Below are positions 45,911 through 54,862 of a DNA stretch of 64,000 nucleotides, piece by piece. This DNA comes from Paracoccaceae bacterium (GTDB taxonomy: Bacteria; Pseudomonadota; Alphaproteobacteria; Rhodobacterales; Rhodobacteraceae). Within the stretch, counting starts at the first letter, position 1. Each line of letters begins with the position of its first letter. The notes below the pieces were generated by a model, which saw nothing but the letters and a program-made list of their open reading frames with translations, had not been told where the DNA came from and made no database searches. The stretch spans positions 496,001 to 560,000 of the forward strand of contig WKFI01000005.1 of NCBI GenBank assembly GCA_014872875.1, given 5' to 3'. A program made the translations under genes and the position numbers.

Positions 45911-45953
45911 GTGTCTCGTGTCCCTCCCAATGTTTAAGGACTTAACATTAGTC

Positions 45954-45982
45954 ATATGGGTCAGCAGTTCCCCCCTTTCAAG
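45954..45982 (-). promoter_or_regulatory. Sigma-32-type promoter of rpoH
   Basis: On the minus strand CTTGAAA (45976-45982) and CCCATAT (45954-45960) are separated by 15 bases. This fits the E. coli sigma-32 consensus CTTGAAA / CCCATNT and its usual spacing. Transcription would start about 35-40 bases before the rpoH start codon. Confidence 0.75.
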
Positions 45983-46074
45983 GGGTGGTATCATTATCTC
46001 CTTAAAGTTTTGTTAGGAAAGGCCAGCACATGCGTTTTCACGCGCATGTGCGATACGTTACAGCGCCAAGCGGC

Positions 46075-47100
46075 TTATTGCTTCAGTGCTTCAAGCAAGC
46101 CGGCCATATCTTCAGGCAGCGGCGCTTCGAACCGGATTTCTTCGTCACTAATCGGATGCACAAAGCCCAGAACCGCCGCGTGCAGCGCCTGTCGCGGGAA
46201 TTCGCGCACAGCGTCCATTGCCGCCCCGGATAGAGATTTGGCTGCAAGCTTGCGCTTGCCCCCATAAACAGGATCGCCCACCAGCCCATGCCCGACATGC
46301 GCCATGTGCACGCGGATCTGATGCGTACGCCCGGTCTCCAGCCAGCATTCCACCAGCGCCACCACCGGCGGCGTCCCGAACCGATCCACGATCCGCGCAC
46401 GTGTGACCGCGTGGCGCCCGCCTTCGAACAGAACCGCCTGTTTCTGACGATCGGTTTTGTGCCGGGCCAGTTGCGTGGTGACCTTTAGGATGTTTCCCGG
46501 TTCAAAACTGGTGCCGCGCACGCCGCGCAGACGGGGGTCATTGGCATCCGGAACGCCGTAACACACCGCCTGATATTTGCGCTCGACCGTGTGTTTTTCG
46601 AACTGTTCGGCCAACCCCTGATGCGCGGCATCGGATTTCGCGACAACCAAGAGCCCGCTGGTTTCCTTGTCGATCCGATGCACGATGCCGGGGCGCTTGA
46701 CACCACCGACCCCTGAGAGGTCCTCACCGCAATGGTGCAGCAGCGCATTGACCAACGTGCCCGAAGGTGACCCCGGTGCCGGGTGCACCACCATTCCTGC
46801 GGGTTTGTTGACCACGATCAAATCAGCGTCTTCGAACACCACGTTCAGCGGGATGTTCTCGGGGCCGATATGGCTGTCCTCGGCCTCTTCAACCTCGATC
46901 GTCACGGACGCCCCTGCGGCGACCTTGACCTTGGGATCCGGTACCACACGCCCGTCGATCTGCACCGCGCCGTCGGCGATAAGCCGTGCCAGGCGCGTGC
47001 GCGACAGGGCTGCTTCCTCTGGCACATCACGTGAAAGCGCCTTATCAAGACGCGCAGGCGGGTTTTCCGCGATGACGAACTCTATCTGACGGCGGCCCAT
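46075..47100 (-). CDS. rluD: RluD-family 23S rRNA pseudouridine synthase
   Basis: A 341-residue protein with an N-terminal S4 domain (RLDKALSRDVPEEAALSRTRL) and the pseudouridine synthase active site IVHRIDKETSGLLVVAKS, where Asp is the nucleophile. NKPAGMVVHP and GRTHQIRVHMAHVGHGLVGD are further family motifs. AAGGA lies six bases before ATG 47100. That start codon overlaps on the other strand with the start of the next gene. Confidence 0.92.
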   Translation of the reverse strand: MGRRQIEFVIAENPPARLDKALSRDVPEEAALSRTRLARLIADGAVQIDGRVVPDPKVKVAAGASVTIEVEEAEDSHIGPENIPLNVVFEDADLIVVNKPAGMVVHPAPGSPSGTLVNALLHHCGEDLSGVGGVKRPGIVHRIDKETSGLLVVAKSDAAHQGLAEQFEKHTVERKYQAVCYGVPDANDPRLRGVRGTSFEPGNILKVTTQLARHKTDRQKQAVLFEGGRHAVTRARIVDRFGTPPVVALVECWLETGRTHQIRVHMAHVGHGLVGDPVYGGKRKLAAKSLSGAAMDAVREFPRQALHAAVLGFVHPISDEEIRFEAPLPEDMAGLLEALKQ

Positions 47101-47404
47101 GACACATCCTTCCGAACCCGAATTTCAGGAACCCGCGCAGTTGAAGTTCCTGCGGCGGCTGGTGACCGTCCTGACAGCGGTCATGATTTTCGGGCTTGTA
47201 GCCGTTGTCGGCCTTCTTGTCATCCGCCTCTCGGACAGCGGACCTGCCTTGCCTGAAAACCTGACCCTACCCAGTGGTAAAACGGCAGAGGCCGTGACCA
47301 TCGGAACCGGTTGGATAGCAGTGGTCAGCGGCGACGAAATCCTGATTTTTGATGCGAATTCAGGGGCGTTGAAACAGACTGTCCAGATCGTTCTGGAAGA
47401 CTAA
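47099..47404 (+). CDS. Small single-span membrane protein (DUF6476-like)
   Basis: A 101-residue protein with one membrane span at about residues 21-43 (VTVLTAVMIFGLVAVVGLLVI). A periplasmic beta-rich part follows (PSGKTAEAVTIGTGWIAVVSGDEILIFDANSG). It resembles a family conserved in Rhodobacteraceae next to rluD, which I recall as DUF6476. Function unknown. Its ATG shares three bases with the rluD start on the opposite strand (CATG at 47098-47101). Confidence 0.8.
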   Translation: MTHPSEPEFQEPAQLKFLRRLVTVLTAVMIFGLVAVVGLLVIRLSDSGPALPENLTLPSGKTAEAVTIGTGWIAVVSGDEILIFDANSGALKQTVQIVLED

Positions 47405-47410
47405 AGTCGG

Positions 47411-49192
47411 TCATACGCCCATTTTCGCGATCAGATGCCCCTCAAAGGCGCGCACCGAATAGCGCGCTGTTTGGGGCCAGTCTGTGTGATCGGACACCAG
47501 TTCGGGGAAAAGCGTATCGATCTCCCGTCTGTATTCGTGGTCTTCCGACAGTGATTTGAGGAAAGCGAAATCCAGACTTTCTGCAGGCGCACCCTCGGCG
47601 TAGATGATTTCGTGCCGGTCAAACAGGATGTGGAAATAGGTCACCTGTTCCGTGTCATGCGCAGGCCGGATCGTATCGTCGTTGCACAGGTATTTTGCGG
47701 GCACCAGGACTTCGGTTTCCCCAAACAGCAGTTCCGCCCGCCAGCCGCACACCAACAGCCGGTGTTGTGGCGACACCAGCAGATCGTTGGTATTTCCAAG
47801 GGTGTCTGCCTTGATCCGGATCGGTGTCAGCGCTCCGATTGCAGGACAGGTCCGGGACGCAATCCATCGGATCGGTTGATAGCCATTATCCCGTGTCAAA
47901 ACCCGGTCCCCGACCCGCAGATGTTCAACCGTGAGCGCGCCCCGCGCGGTCATTAAATGGGTTCCAGCCACAAAACAGGGAATCGGCTCGAGAAACAGCC
48001 CGTAAAAGAAGTTCGCGTTGACGTCACCGACCGGGTTGCCCTGATCATCCGTTACCTGCTGTTCACGGACAATATTGGTGACTTCACCTTCGACAAAGGT
48101 GGCGTTGTTGGCAAAGACAAGCTTGCCTTCGGGAACCGAAGCAAACGGCCCGCTGACCGGCGCCCGGACAAGGCTGTTCAGCTCGTCATTAGTGGTGAAG
48201 AAGGAATCTCCCTGCTCGATCGCCTGCCCCGACGAGCTGTTGGTCGCGCCAGATTCCTTGATCTTGGCGCCGTCGTTGATCTCAAACTCATAGGTTACCC
48301 CATCGCGAGTGACGGCGACGCGGGTAAAGATTACCTCATCATAGTCGAACTCACCATCCGGACGGATCGACTCGTTCAGGATGTCGATCTCAACAATATC
48401 AGTCGGAAGGAACGGTTGATTCGACACGCTGATATTGGTCGACACATCCCCGTCATCCGAGGAAACATCGTCAAAGAATGCGACCTGATCTCCCGAGAAA
48501 AACAGCGTAGTGACGTCTTCGGGGTCATAAAGCCGAACCGGATCGATGGTTGCGAACCCATTGTCAGGCAAGGGGTTGTTATTGACGAAGTTGAGCCCGG
48601 CTCCATCGACGGTCCAGTTCGACGTGTCCGAGATCGCGTCAATCACGCCTTGGGCCGTGTAAGGATCCGGCAACGCGTCAAACCCGTCAAAGATCATGTA
48701 GTCATGATCGCCGTCGATGATGATCGCGCCGTTGTCCTGGGTCAGTCCGGTATTGGTCAGGTTGGGCGTCTGGTTCGAGTTTCCGTCCGCCTCATTTCCG
48801 ATAACGCTGACGAAATTCTCGGGCGTGACGTCGTCACCCACCCGATCGCCCTGAAAAGCCCAGAGCATTTCATTACCGAACCGCAGATTCCCACCGCCCG
48901 AGATGTAGTCGATGGTGCCGACTTCGGCCCCGTCCAAAGCCGCTGTGTCTGTCACGACGGCCCCGGCCGGAGCCCTGAACATGTCCAGCGTCAGGATCGA
49001 TCCGGCCGAAATGCCGCCTGCGGGAACTGTCCATTCGATCAGCTGCTCACCCGCATTGAAGCTGGATCCGTTCCATTCGCTGTCGGTGAAATAGATGACC
49101 TCGCCCGCAGCAATGTCGGCTGTCGTCACAAAGGCAACATCATTGTTGTCGGCATCCCAGCCCACAAAAATGAGATCACCCGGATTCAACAT
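47411..49192 (-). CDS. Hint-domain secreted protein
   Basis: A 593-residue acidic protein. The N-terminal 400 residues are rich in Asp, Asn and Gly and resemble lamin-tail or extracellular repeat proteins (GDLIFVGWDADNNDVAFVTTADI). Residues about 408-560 form a Hint (hedgehog/intein) domain: PCFVAGTHLMTARGALTVEHL, VGDRVLTRDNGYQPIRWI, and VSPQHRLLV. No signal peptide is seen, so type I secretion is likely. Such proteins are frequent in Rhodobacteraceae; self-cleavage at the Cys is possible but unproven. Confidence 0.85.
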   Translation of the reverse strand: MLNPGDLIFVGWDADNNDVAFVTTADIAAGEVIYFTDSEWNGSSFNAGEQLIEWTVPAGGISAGSILTLDMFRAPAGAVVTDTAALDGAEVGTIDYISGGGNLRFGNEMLWAFQGDRVGDDVTPENFVSVIGNEADGNSNQTPNLTNTGLTQDNGAIIIDGDHDYMIFDGFDALPDPYTAQGVIDAISDTSNWTVDGAGLNFVNNNPLPDNGFATIDPVRLYDPEDVTTLFFSGDQVAFFDDVSSDDGDVSTNISVSNQPFLPTDIVEIDILNESIRPDGEFDYDEVIFTRVAVTRDGVTYEFEINDGAKIKESGATNSSSGQAIEQGDSFFTTNDELNSLVRAPVSGPFASVPEGKLVFANNATFVEGEVTNIVREQQVTDDQGNPVGDVNANFFYGLFLEPIPCFVAGTHLMTARGALTVEHLRVGDRVLTRDNGYQPIRWIASRTCPAIGALTPIRIKADTLGNTNDLLVSPQHRLLVCGWRAELLFGETEVLVPAKYLCNDDTIRPAHDTEQVTYFHILFDRHEIIYAEGAPAESLDFAFLKSLSEDHEYRREIDTLFPELVSDHTDWPQTARYSVRAFEGHLIAKMGV

Positions 49193-49460
49193 TGGAAAAA
49201 CCTGCTCGACACACTGCTACCGTCGAACAGGCTACGTCCGGAATTGAGCACCAGTTTGGCGCGCACGTGGAAACAATGGCAGACCAGGGTTAAAGTCGCC
49301 CAGAACTTAACCTCGTGTTTTCAGAGGGTTATGATCTCACTCGGAGGCTCATCCCAACGATTTGGGCAAATTGCACACATTGCGGCCCAAATTCCAAACG
49401 CATGATTAAGAACTGCCCCGCACCGCGAGCAGCCCGAATAATTCAGAAGTTCAAGAAAGA

Positions 49461-49537
49461 TGGTACCGCCTCCCTGGCTTGAACAGGGGACCTCTGGATC
49501 CACAATCCAGCGCTCTAACCAACTGAGCTAAGGCGGC
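49461..49537 (-). tRNA. tRNA-His (anticodon GTG)
   Basis: A full cloverleaf can be drawn: acceptor GCCGCCT/AGGCGGT, D arm GCTC...GAGC, anticodon stem CTGGA/TCCAG with loop TTGTGGA (anticodon GTG at 49501-49503), T arm CCCTG/CAGGG with TTCAAGC. The CCA end is encoded. Position 73 is A, the first pair is G1-U72, and no G precedes position 1. This is the unusual alphaproteobacterial His-tRNA type. Confidence 0.93.
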
Positions 49538-49581
49538 ACTGACGGCTGATTTATCCAAGGTGCCGAGGGAGTGCAAGAGGA

Positions 49582-50064
49582 TTAAAGCGTAACTTTCCAA
49601 GTTTGTTCAATCAAATCGACCCCGAATGAATGCACCGGGCGGCTCTCGACCAATTGCCAACCAAAAGCGGCATAAAGCGCGCAAGCAGCCCTGTGGCTTT
49701 CATGAGTCCACAATTGCATGTCACGATACCCGGCATTGCGCGCAAACCCCATGCAGGTTTGCAGAAGCCTTTTTCCCAAACCCTTTCCTCGTGCATCAGG
49801 TGTCAGCAAAAACAACCGTAACTTGGCCGTTTGTTCATCCAGCCGGACACAGAAAATGCTGCCCAGCCGCTGGCCATCCTGCTCGGCGATCCATCCTTGT
49901 TCACAGCCGGGATCGTGGTCGGTACAAAAATCGTGCAAAATCTCTGCCACCAGTGGTCCGAACGTCGAATCAAACCCTTCGTCACGCGCGTAAAGGTCCG
50001 CATGCTGGGCCACCAGCCACTGCGAATCCCTGGGTTCGAATCGACGAAGAACGGGGTCAGACAT
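49582..50064 (-). CDS. GNAT-family N-acetyltransferase
   Basis: A 160-residue protein with a complete GNAT core: LRLFLLTPDARGKGLGKRLLQ holds the acetyl-CoA loop (RGKGLG), followed by LWTHESHRAACALYAAFGWQLVES. ATG 50064 (MSDPVLRRF) is chosen because earlier in-frame residues are atypical. Some MarR-GNAT fusions share this GNAT form, but no MarR part is present here. Substrate unknown. Confidence 0.85.
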   Translation of the reverse strand: MSDPVLRRFEPRDSQWLVAQHADLYARDEGFDSTFGPLVAEILHDFCTDHDPGCEQGWIAEQDGQRLGSIFCVRLDEQTAKLRLFLLTPDARGKGLGKRLLQTCMGFARNAGYRDMQLWTHESHRAACALYAAFGWQLVESRPVHSFGVDLIEQTWKVTL

Positions 50065-50151
50065 GTTGCTACTGTAACAGCGCCAAGCCGGTGATGCTTG
50101 ATTTTCAACCCTCTGCGCGGTAGCCAGCCAATTCAGCATCGGAGAACACCC

Positions 50152-50340
50152 ATGGGCATCAACACGGAACGCGACATCGAAGCCAACATGCAGATCGGTC
50201 CGACCGACCAGGGCATGGTACGGATCTTCATCGAGGCGGGCGATATTGAAATCCCAATGGACTTCGACCCTGAAGAAGCTGAAGAAATCGCAGAAGAAAT
50301 TCGCGCCGCAGCCCAGGCAGCAGCAGCACTGAGCCGCTGA
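50152..50340 (+). CDS. Small acidic protein (DUF6324-like)
   Basis: A 62-residue protein, MGINTERDIEANMQIGPTD onward, with a beta-strand part and an acidic C-terminal helix (DPEEAEEIAEEIRAAAQAAAA). GGAG lies eight bases before ATG 50152. I recall a Rhodobacteraceae-specific family of this size (DUF6324), function unknown. A small CAGGCC-TTT-GGCCTG hairpin (50344-50358) follows its stop. Confidence 0.78.
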   Translation: MGINTERDIEANMQIGPTDQGMVRIFIEAGDIEIPMDFDPEEAEEIAEEIRAAAQAAAALSR

Positions 50341-50361
50341 ACTCAGGCCTTTGGCCTGCGT

Positions 50362-50847
50362 CTACTGTGCCGGGGTTTCAACGTCCGCGCGTGCCGTCAG
50401 CAACTCCCCGCCCAACCCCGGGCGCGGGTCCCGCAAGCTTTGCAATCGGCGCGCCGCATCCACGGCAATTTTGTGGGTCAGCTTCTTGCGTCGTGCCGGG
50501 GCCAGCTTGCTTTCTTCCGGCATCCGGATCAGCTCGGCATCGTAAGCGTCGGCAATGATCAGTCCGCTTTCTGCTGGCAGAAGTTCCGTCGGAAACTCCA
50601 TGTCCACCGCCCAGAAGAAGCGGTCGCACCACTCCAGATACCCCTGCCATTTGGAGTCGGTCTGAAAATCAGCGCGGCTGGACTTGCACTCCACCACCCA
50701 GATTTCGCCTTTCGGTCCCAAGGCTACGACATCCACACGTAGCCCACGGACAGGCACGAACTCTTCCACCGACGCAAAACCCAACGCCCTCAGGTGTCGG
50801 GACACACCACGTGCCAGCTTCTGTCCGGGTTGCAGGTCTTGTTCCAT
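50362..50847 (-). CDS. mmcB: MmcB-family DNA repair protein
   Basis: A 161-residue protein of the alphaproteobacterial MmcB family, a PD-(D/E)XK-like putative nuclease. VDVVALGPKGEIWVVECKSSRADFQTD contains the D...E-x-K core (quoted in part), and WCDRFFWAVD is a further conserved block. In Caulobacter the family belongs to the SOS mutagenesis response. An exact GTTC-N7-GTTC LexA box lies 13 bases before ATG 50847. The longer upstream frame is rejected because it crosses this box. Confidence 0.85.
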   Translation of the reverse strand: MEQDLQPGQKLARGVSRHLRALGFASVEEFVPVRGLRVDVVALGPKGEIWVVECKSSRADFQTDSKWQGYLEWCDRFFWAVDMEFPTELLPAESGLIIADAYDAELIRMPEESKLAPARRKKLTHKIAVDAARRLQSLRDPRPGLGGELLTARADVETPAQ

Positions 50848-50859
50848 GTGCTCAAGGGT

Positions 50860-50874
50860 GAACAATTCATGAAC
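50860..50874 (-). promoter_or_regulatory. LexA (SOS) box before mmcB
   Basis: On the minus strand GTTC-ATGAATT-GTTC matches the alphaproteobacterial LexA consensus GTTCN7GTTC exactly. It ends 12 bases before the mmcB start, so LexA would block either the promoter or early elongation. Confidence 0.8.
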
Positions 50875-51068
50875 AAATTGCAAGGCACAATACCTGCGAA
50901 CCAGCATATCACGAGTGGTCGGCAGTTTGATGGACCTTTCTTGTCCCCCCGTCCCCAGCAGACATGGTGAAAATAGCCGCCAAGCTGAAACAGTCCGCCA
51001 TACAGGAACCAATTGTTCACACCTTCGATACAAACTGAAGGGCAAATACCTCCCTTTCAAAGAGTCTG

Positions 51069-51584
51069 ATGTCCATCGACCCCCTGCACACCCCATTGAA
51101 CAATGCCGAGGCCCAGTTCGCTTTGCAGCTGTCTCCGCAGGCCCTGCAATATGCCCTGCGCCGAGATCGTATCCGCAAATCCTTGTCGCTGGATCATGAC
51201 CAAGGCGATCGATGGCGACGACTCAACATGGTAGATCTGGTTGAATACTCGGTCTTCAACGAGTTTCTCATTGCAACCCAGCTTTTCGAAGACCCCGGCC
51301 CCTTGTTGTGGACCGCCCGAACCAGTTGTCGCGTTTTTGCCTGCAACCTTGGTGCCTACAAAAACGGCAATTTGAACGCCCGCCAATTCATACAATCCTT
51401 CCTTTACGCGCTGGATCAATGCCGGGACGCACTGCCCCCCGTAAGGAAAACTTTGGCCAAGGTAAGTTGGCAGTATTCAGGAACGCTGTTTCGTGTCACG
51501 CTGCGACACTGGCGAACTCTTTCAGACCGAGCTGCAGCAGCAAAACGGATCTATGCCGTGGAGGGGTGCAGGTATTCTGCCTGA
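51069..51584 (+). CDS. Hypothetical protein, possible degenerate DNA-binding protein
   Basis: A 171-residue frame with weak AAAGAG before ATG 51069. The first half (LSPQALQYALRRDRIRKS, then VDLVEYSVFNEFL) has a MerR-like or phage-type helical look. The second half is Arg-rich without a recognisable fold. Codon use seems less GC-biased than neighbours. It is divergent from mmcB. It may be a genuine lineage-specific gene or a decayed one. Confidence 0.4.
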   Translation: MSIDPLHTPLNNAEAQFALQLSPQALQYALRRDRIRKSLSLDHDQGDRWRRLNMVDLVEYSVFNEFLIATQLFEDPGPLLWTARTSCRVFACNLGAYKNGNLNARQFIQSFLYALDQCRDALPPVRKTLAKVSWQYSGTLFRVTLRHWRTLSDRAAAAKRIYAVEGCRYSA

Positions 51585-51897
51585 GCCCCTCATCGGCATA
51601 TCCAACACGTTTTTCAGGTGTTCCCCCTTGCTCCCGGCCTGATCCCATCCTAACTAAGGCCGGTGGCGGGTTCTGCCCTTCTGGTGAACGGTTACATTCC
51701 GGTGGCCTTAAGCAATTCCGAGGGAGCTGGCTCTGTCCGGATCGTGGTCTGGTTACCTGGCGCCCACCTGTATACACAGGTCCTCGGGAATAAACACCGC
51801 ACGGTTGTCTGGTGGTCCCGCCACACTGACCCCACAAAACAAAATAGCCGCGCAAACCAACAGGTTGCACGGCTTGATTGACCCTATTTTTCAGGGA
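51585..51897. other. Gene-free region with a palindrome
   Basis: No frame here has a credible start, codon use or homology. It contains ACCTGT-ATAC-ACAGGT (51766-51781) and, at its right end, the terminator of the following minus-strand gene. Confidence 0.5.
51836..51874 (-). terminator. Terminator of the small membrane-protein gene
   Basis: Read leftwards, the stem AGCCGTGCAACC / GGTTTGCGCGGCT (51846-51874) with loop TGTT is followed by ATTTTGTTTTG. It lies about 25 bases after the stop at 51898. Confidence 0.72.
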
Positions 51898-52224
51898 TCA
51901 GCGGCGTAATTGGCGGGCCTGACCGGTCTTGCGGGTCTCTGCCTCAACACGCACGGGCTGGAATTGGTGCGCCACAGGTGTGCCGCCGCGCGGACCCTTG
52001 GGTTTATCCGCAAGTGACATGATCGCCCAAGCGAATTGCACGCCAGCAAAAACGATCCCGTTCATGAACCACAGGATGAATACCGCCAACACGCCGCTAT
52101 CCGAGCTAGTCACCAGCGACCACAGGTTCATTACGTTGAACCACAAAAGCATTGCAACAAAGGCCCCGGCGATTGCGAACCCAATGATCACGTTTCGAAT
52201 ATACAGCTTGATCAGCTTCGGCAT
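51898..52224 (-). CDS. Small two-span membrane protein
   Basis: The protein has 108 residues with two membrane spans (about 9-31 and 42-66, VIIGFAIAGAFVAMLLW and GVLAVFILWFMNGIVFAGV). A cytoplasmic basic tail follows (KGPRGGTPVAHQF, ending QARQLRR). GGAGA precedes ATG 52224. It resembles short membrane proteins conserved near nusB in Roseobacters; function unknown. The 295 bases to nusB hold a GC hairpin (52473-52490). Confidence 0.75.
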   Translation of the reverse strand: MPKLIKLYIRNVIIGFAIAGAFVAMLLWFNVMNLWSLVTSSDSGVLAVFILWFMNGIVFAGVQFAWAIMSLADKPKGPRGGTPVAHQFQPVRVEAETRKTGQARQLRR

Positions 52225-52472
52225 CAAACGTCTCCCATCTCTTGCGAAAAGCTTAGCACTCAAACCGGGAAGGTCCAGACGACCCAGGCGAATTGCGCCA
52301 TTTTTTGCCGTGATACATGGGCGCACCCGTGACAAAGCCTTAAGCGCCAATGCTGCAACCCAGACGCTCTTCTCGGTCCGCATGTCTAGGGGTAAGGATC
52401 TTCGAAACCAGCTTGATCAACAGGCAGCATCGTCCTGCTCGACACCTCTGGTGCTTCCGGCCCAACGCTGTG

Positions 52473-52490
52473 CGGGCGCAATCGCGCCCG
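52473..52490. terminator. GC hairpin after nusB
   Basis: CGGGCGC-AATC-GCGCCCG is a perfect 7-bp stem about 30 bases beyond the nusB stop on the minus strand. No T-run follows, so terminator function is uncertain. Confidence 0.45.
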
Positions 52491-52519
52491 AACAAGTAGC
52501 GGAAGCCCGCCTGCGTGTC

Positions 52520-53011
52520 TCAGAATGCTTCGGGTCTGGCTTCCCGTGCCATGTGATCCAGAACGGCGTTGACGAATTTCGCTTCTTTGCCTTCCGGAAA
52601 AAACGCCCGGGCGATGTCCACGAATTCGGTGATCACCACCTTGGGCGGCGTGTTTGATTGGGTCAGTTCGGCACCCGCAGCTCGGAACAGGGCACGCAAG
52701 GTGGAATCGATCCGGCCAATCGGCCATTTCGCCACCAGCGCCCGGTCGGTCATCTGGTCCACCGGCGCCTGGTAATTGACCGCATCCCCCACAAGCTTAC
52801 GGAAGAGGTCACTGTCCCCCTCCAGCATTTCCTCGCCCTCGTAAACCGCGCCAAAGCGGTGATCCAGAAACTCGACGATGACGCGATCCACGGTCTGATC
52901 ACCCTGCTCCATCTGGAACAGAGCCTGCACGGCATAAAGCCGCGCGGCGGATTTCATCTTGCGTTTCTGATTGCCCGAAAGGGCTGCGCCTTGGCTGCCT
53001 GAGGTGGTCAT
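52520..53011 (-). CDS. nusB: Transcription antitermination factor NusB
   Basis: A 163-residue all-helical protein: AARLYAVQALFQMEQGD at the start, LRALFRAAGAEL in the middle, and the C-terminal VITEFVDIARAFFPEGKEAKFVNAVLDHMA. With NusE (S10) it binds boxA of rRNA transcripts. ATG 53011 overlaps the ribH stop (ATGA). It is the last gene of the riboflavin cluster, an arrangement common in Proteobacteria. Confidence 0.95.
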   Translation of the reverse strand: MTTSGSQGAALSGNQKRKMKSAARLYAVQALFQMEQGDQTVDRVIVEFLDHRFGAVYEGEEMLEGDSDLFRKLVGDAVNYQAPVDQMTDRALVAKWPIGRIDSTLRALFRAAGAELTQSNTPPKVVITEFVDIARAFFPEGKEAKFVNAVLDHMAREARPEAF

Positions 53012-53559
53012 GCGGTGGTGGGTCCGTTTTCTGTGTCGGCCAGTTGAATGGCCTCGCTCGGCGCCTTGAAACCAACGCCTTTCGTCTGGGCGCCCCACTT
53101 ACGCCCCAGCGCGATCAGATGCAAGGCCGCAGCGGCAGCTCCGCCACCTTTATTCATTGCGGCCGGGTCGGCGCGCACTTCGGCTTGCGGGCGGTTTTCC
53201 ACGGTCAGGATACCATTGCCGATGCACAACCCTTGCAGCCCCAACAACTGGATTGCACGGCTGCTGTCGTTACAAACAGTATCATAATGGGTGGTTTCAC
53301 CACGGATTACACAGCCTAGGGCGACATAGCCGTCAAAATTCGAACACCGATCGGCGATTCCGATGGCCGTTGGTACTTCCAATGCGCCGGGGACCTCGCA
53401 GATTTCCCAGGTGCCTCCGACGGCTTCGATCTCGGCTTTTGCACCTGCCACCAGATTGTCGGCGATGTCCTTGTAATACGGCGCCACGACGATCAGCAGT
53501 TTCACCGGTTTATCAAAATTCGGACGATCCAGCGTGTAATGCGTTTCGGTTCCAGCCAT
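53008..53559 (-). CDS. ribH: 6,7-dimethyl-8-ribityllumazine synthase
   Basis: A 183-residue protein with the lumazine synthase motifs VPGALEVPTAI, ALGCVIRGETTHYD and a catalytic His in the latter. It condenses the ribB product with the pyrimidine from RibD. AGGA lies ahead of ATG 53559. One base separates it from ribB, and it overlaps nusB. Confidence 0.95.
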   Translation of the reverse strand: MAGTETHYTLDRPNFDKPVKLLIVVAPYYKDIADNLVAGAKAEIEAVGGTWEICEVPGALEVPTAIGIADRCSNFDGYVALGCVIRGETTHYDTVCNDSSRAIQLLGLQGLCIGNGILTVENRPQAEVRADPAAMNKGGGAAAAALHLIALGRKWGAQTKGVGFKAPSEAIQLADTENGPTTA

Positions 53560-53560
53560 C

Positions 53561-54682
<1,122 letters not shown>

Positions 54683-54862
54683 GAGGGCAGCCTTTCAGTG
54701 AGCGGATCTAATTGCGCATGACACGCGTGTTTCTTCGCGGGATAGACCAAGGCGACGACAAATGCCAGCCCCGCGAGCGGCGAACAGGGCCCCACATGAG
54801 GACTGGACGCGGCGCGGGGCTTGTGGCTGACTTCCCCGGACCGGCCAAGAAAGGAACCGCCC

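Noticed and set aside
47957-49405. A 482-residue plus-strand frame opposite the Hint-domain gene
   Set aside because: Shadow of a gene with a recognisable Hint domain; Arg/Val/Asp-rich translation without domains.
51308-51793. Overlapping plus-strand frame of 161 residues
   Set aside because: Overlaps the 171-residue frame in another phase, has no ribosome site, and its Pro/Arg-rich product looks non-coding.
54683-54862. FMN riboswitch before ribB
   Set aside because: The conserved RFN segments (for example the GGGGTGAAAGTCCC-type core) were not found on the minus strand.
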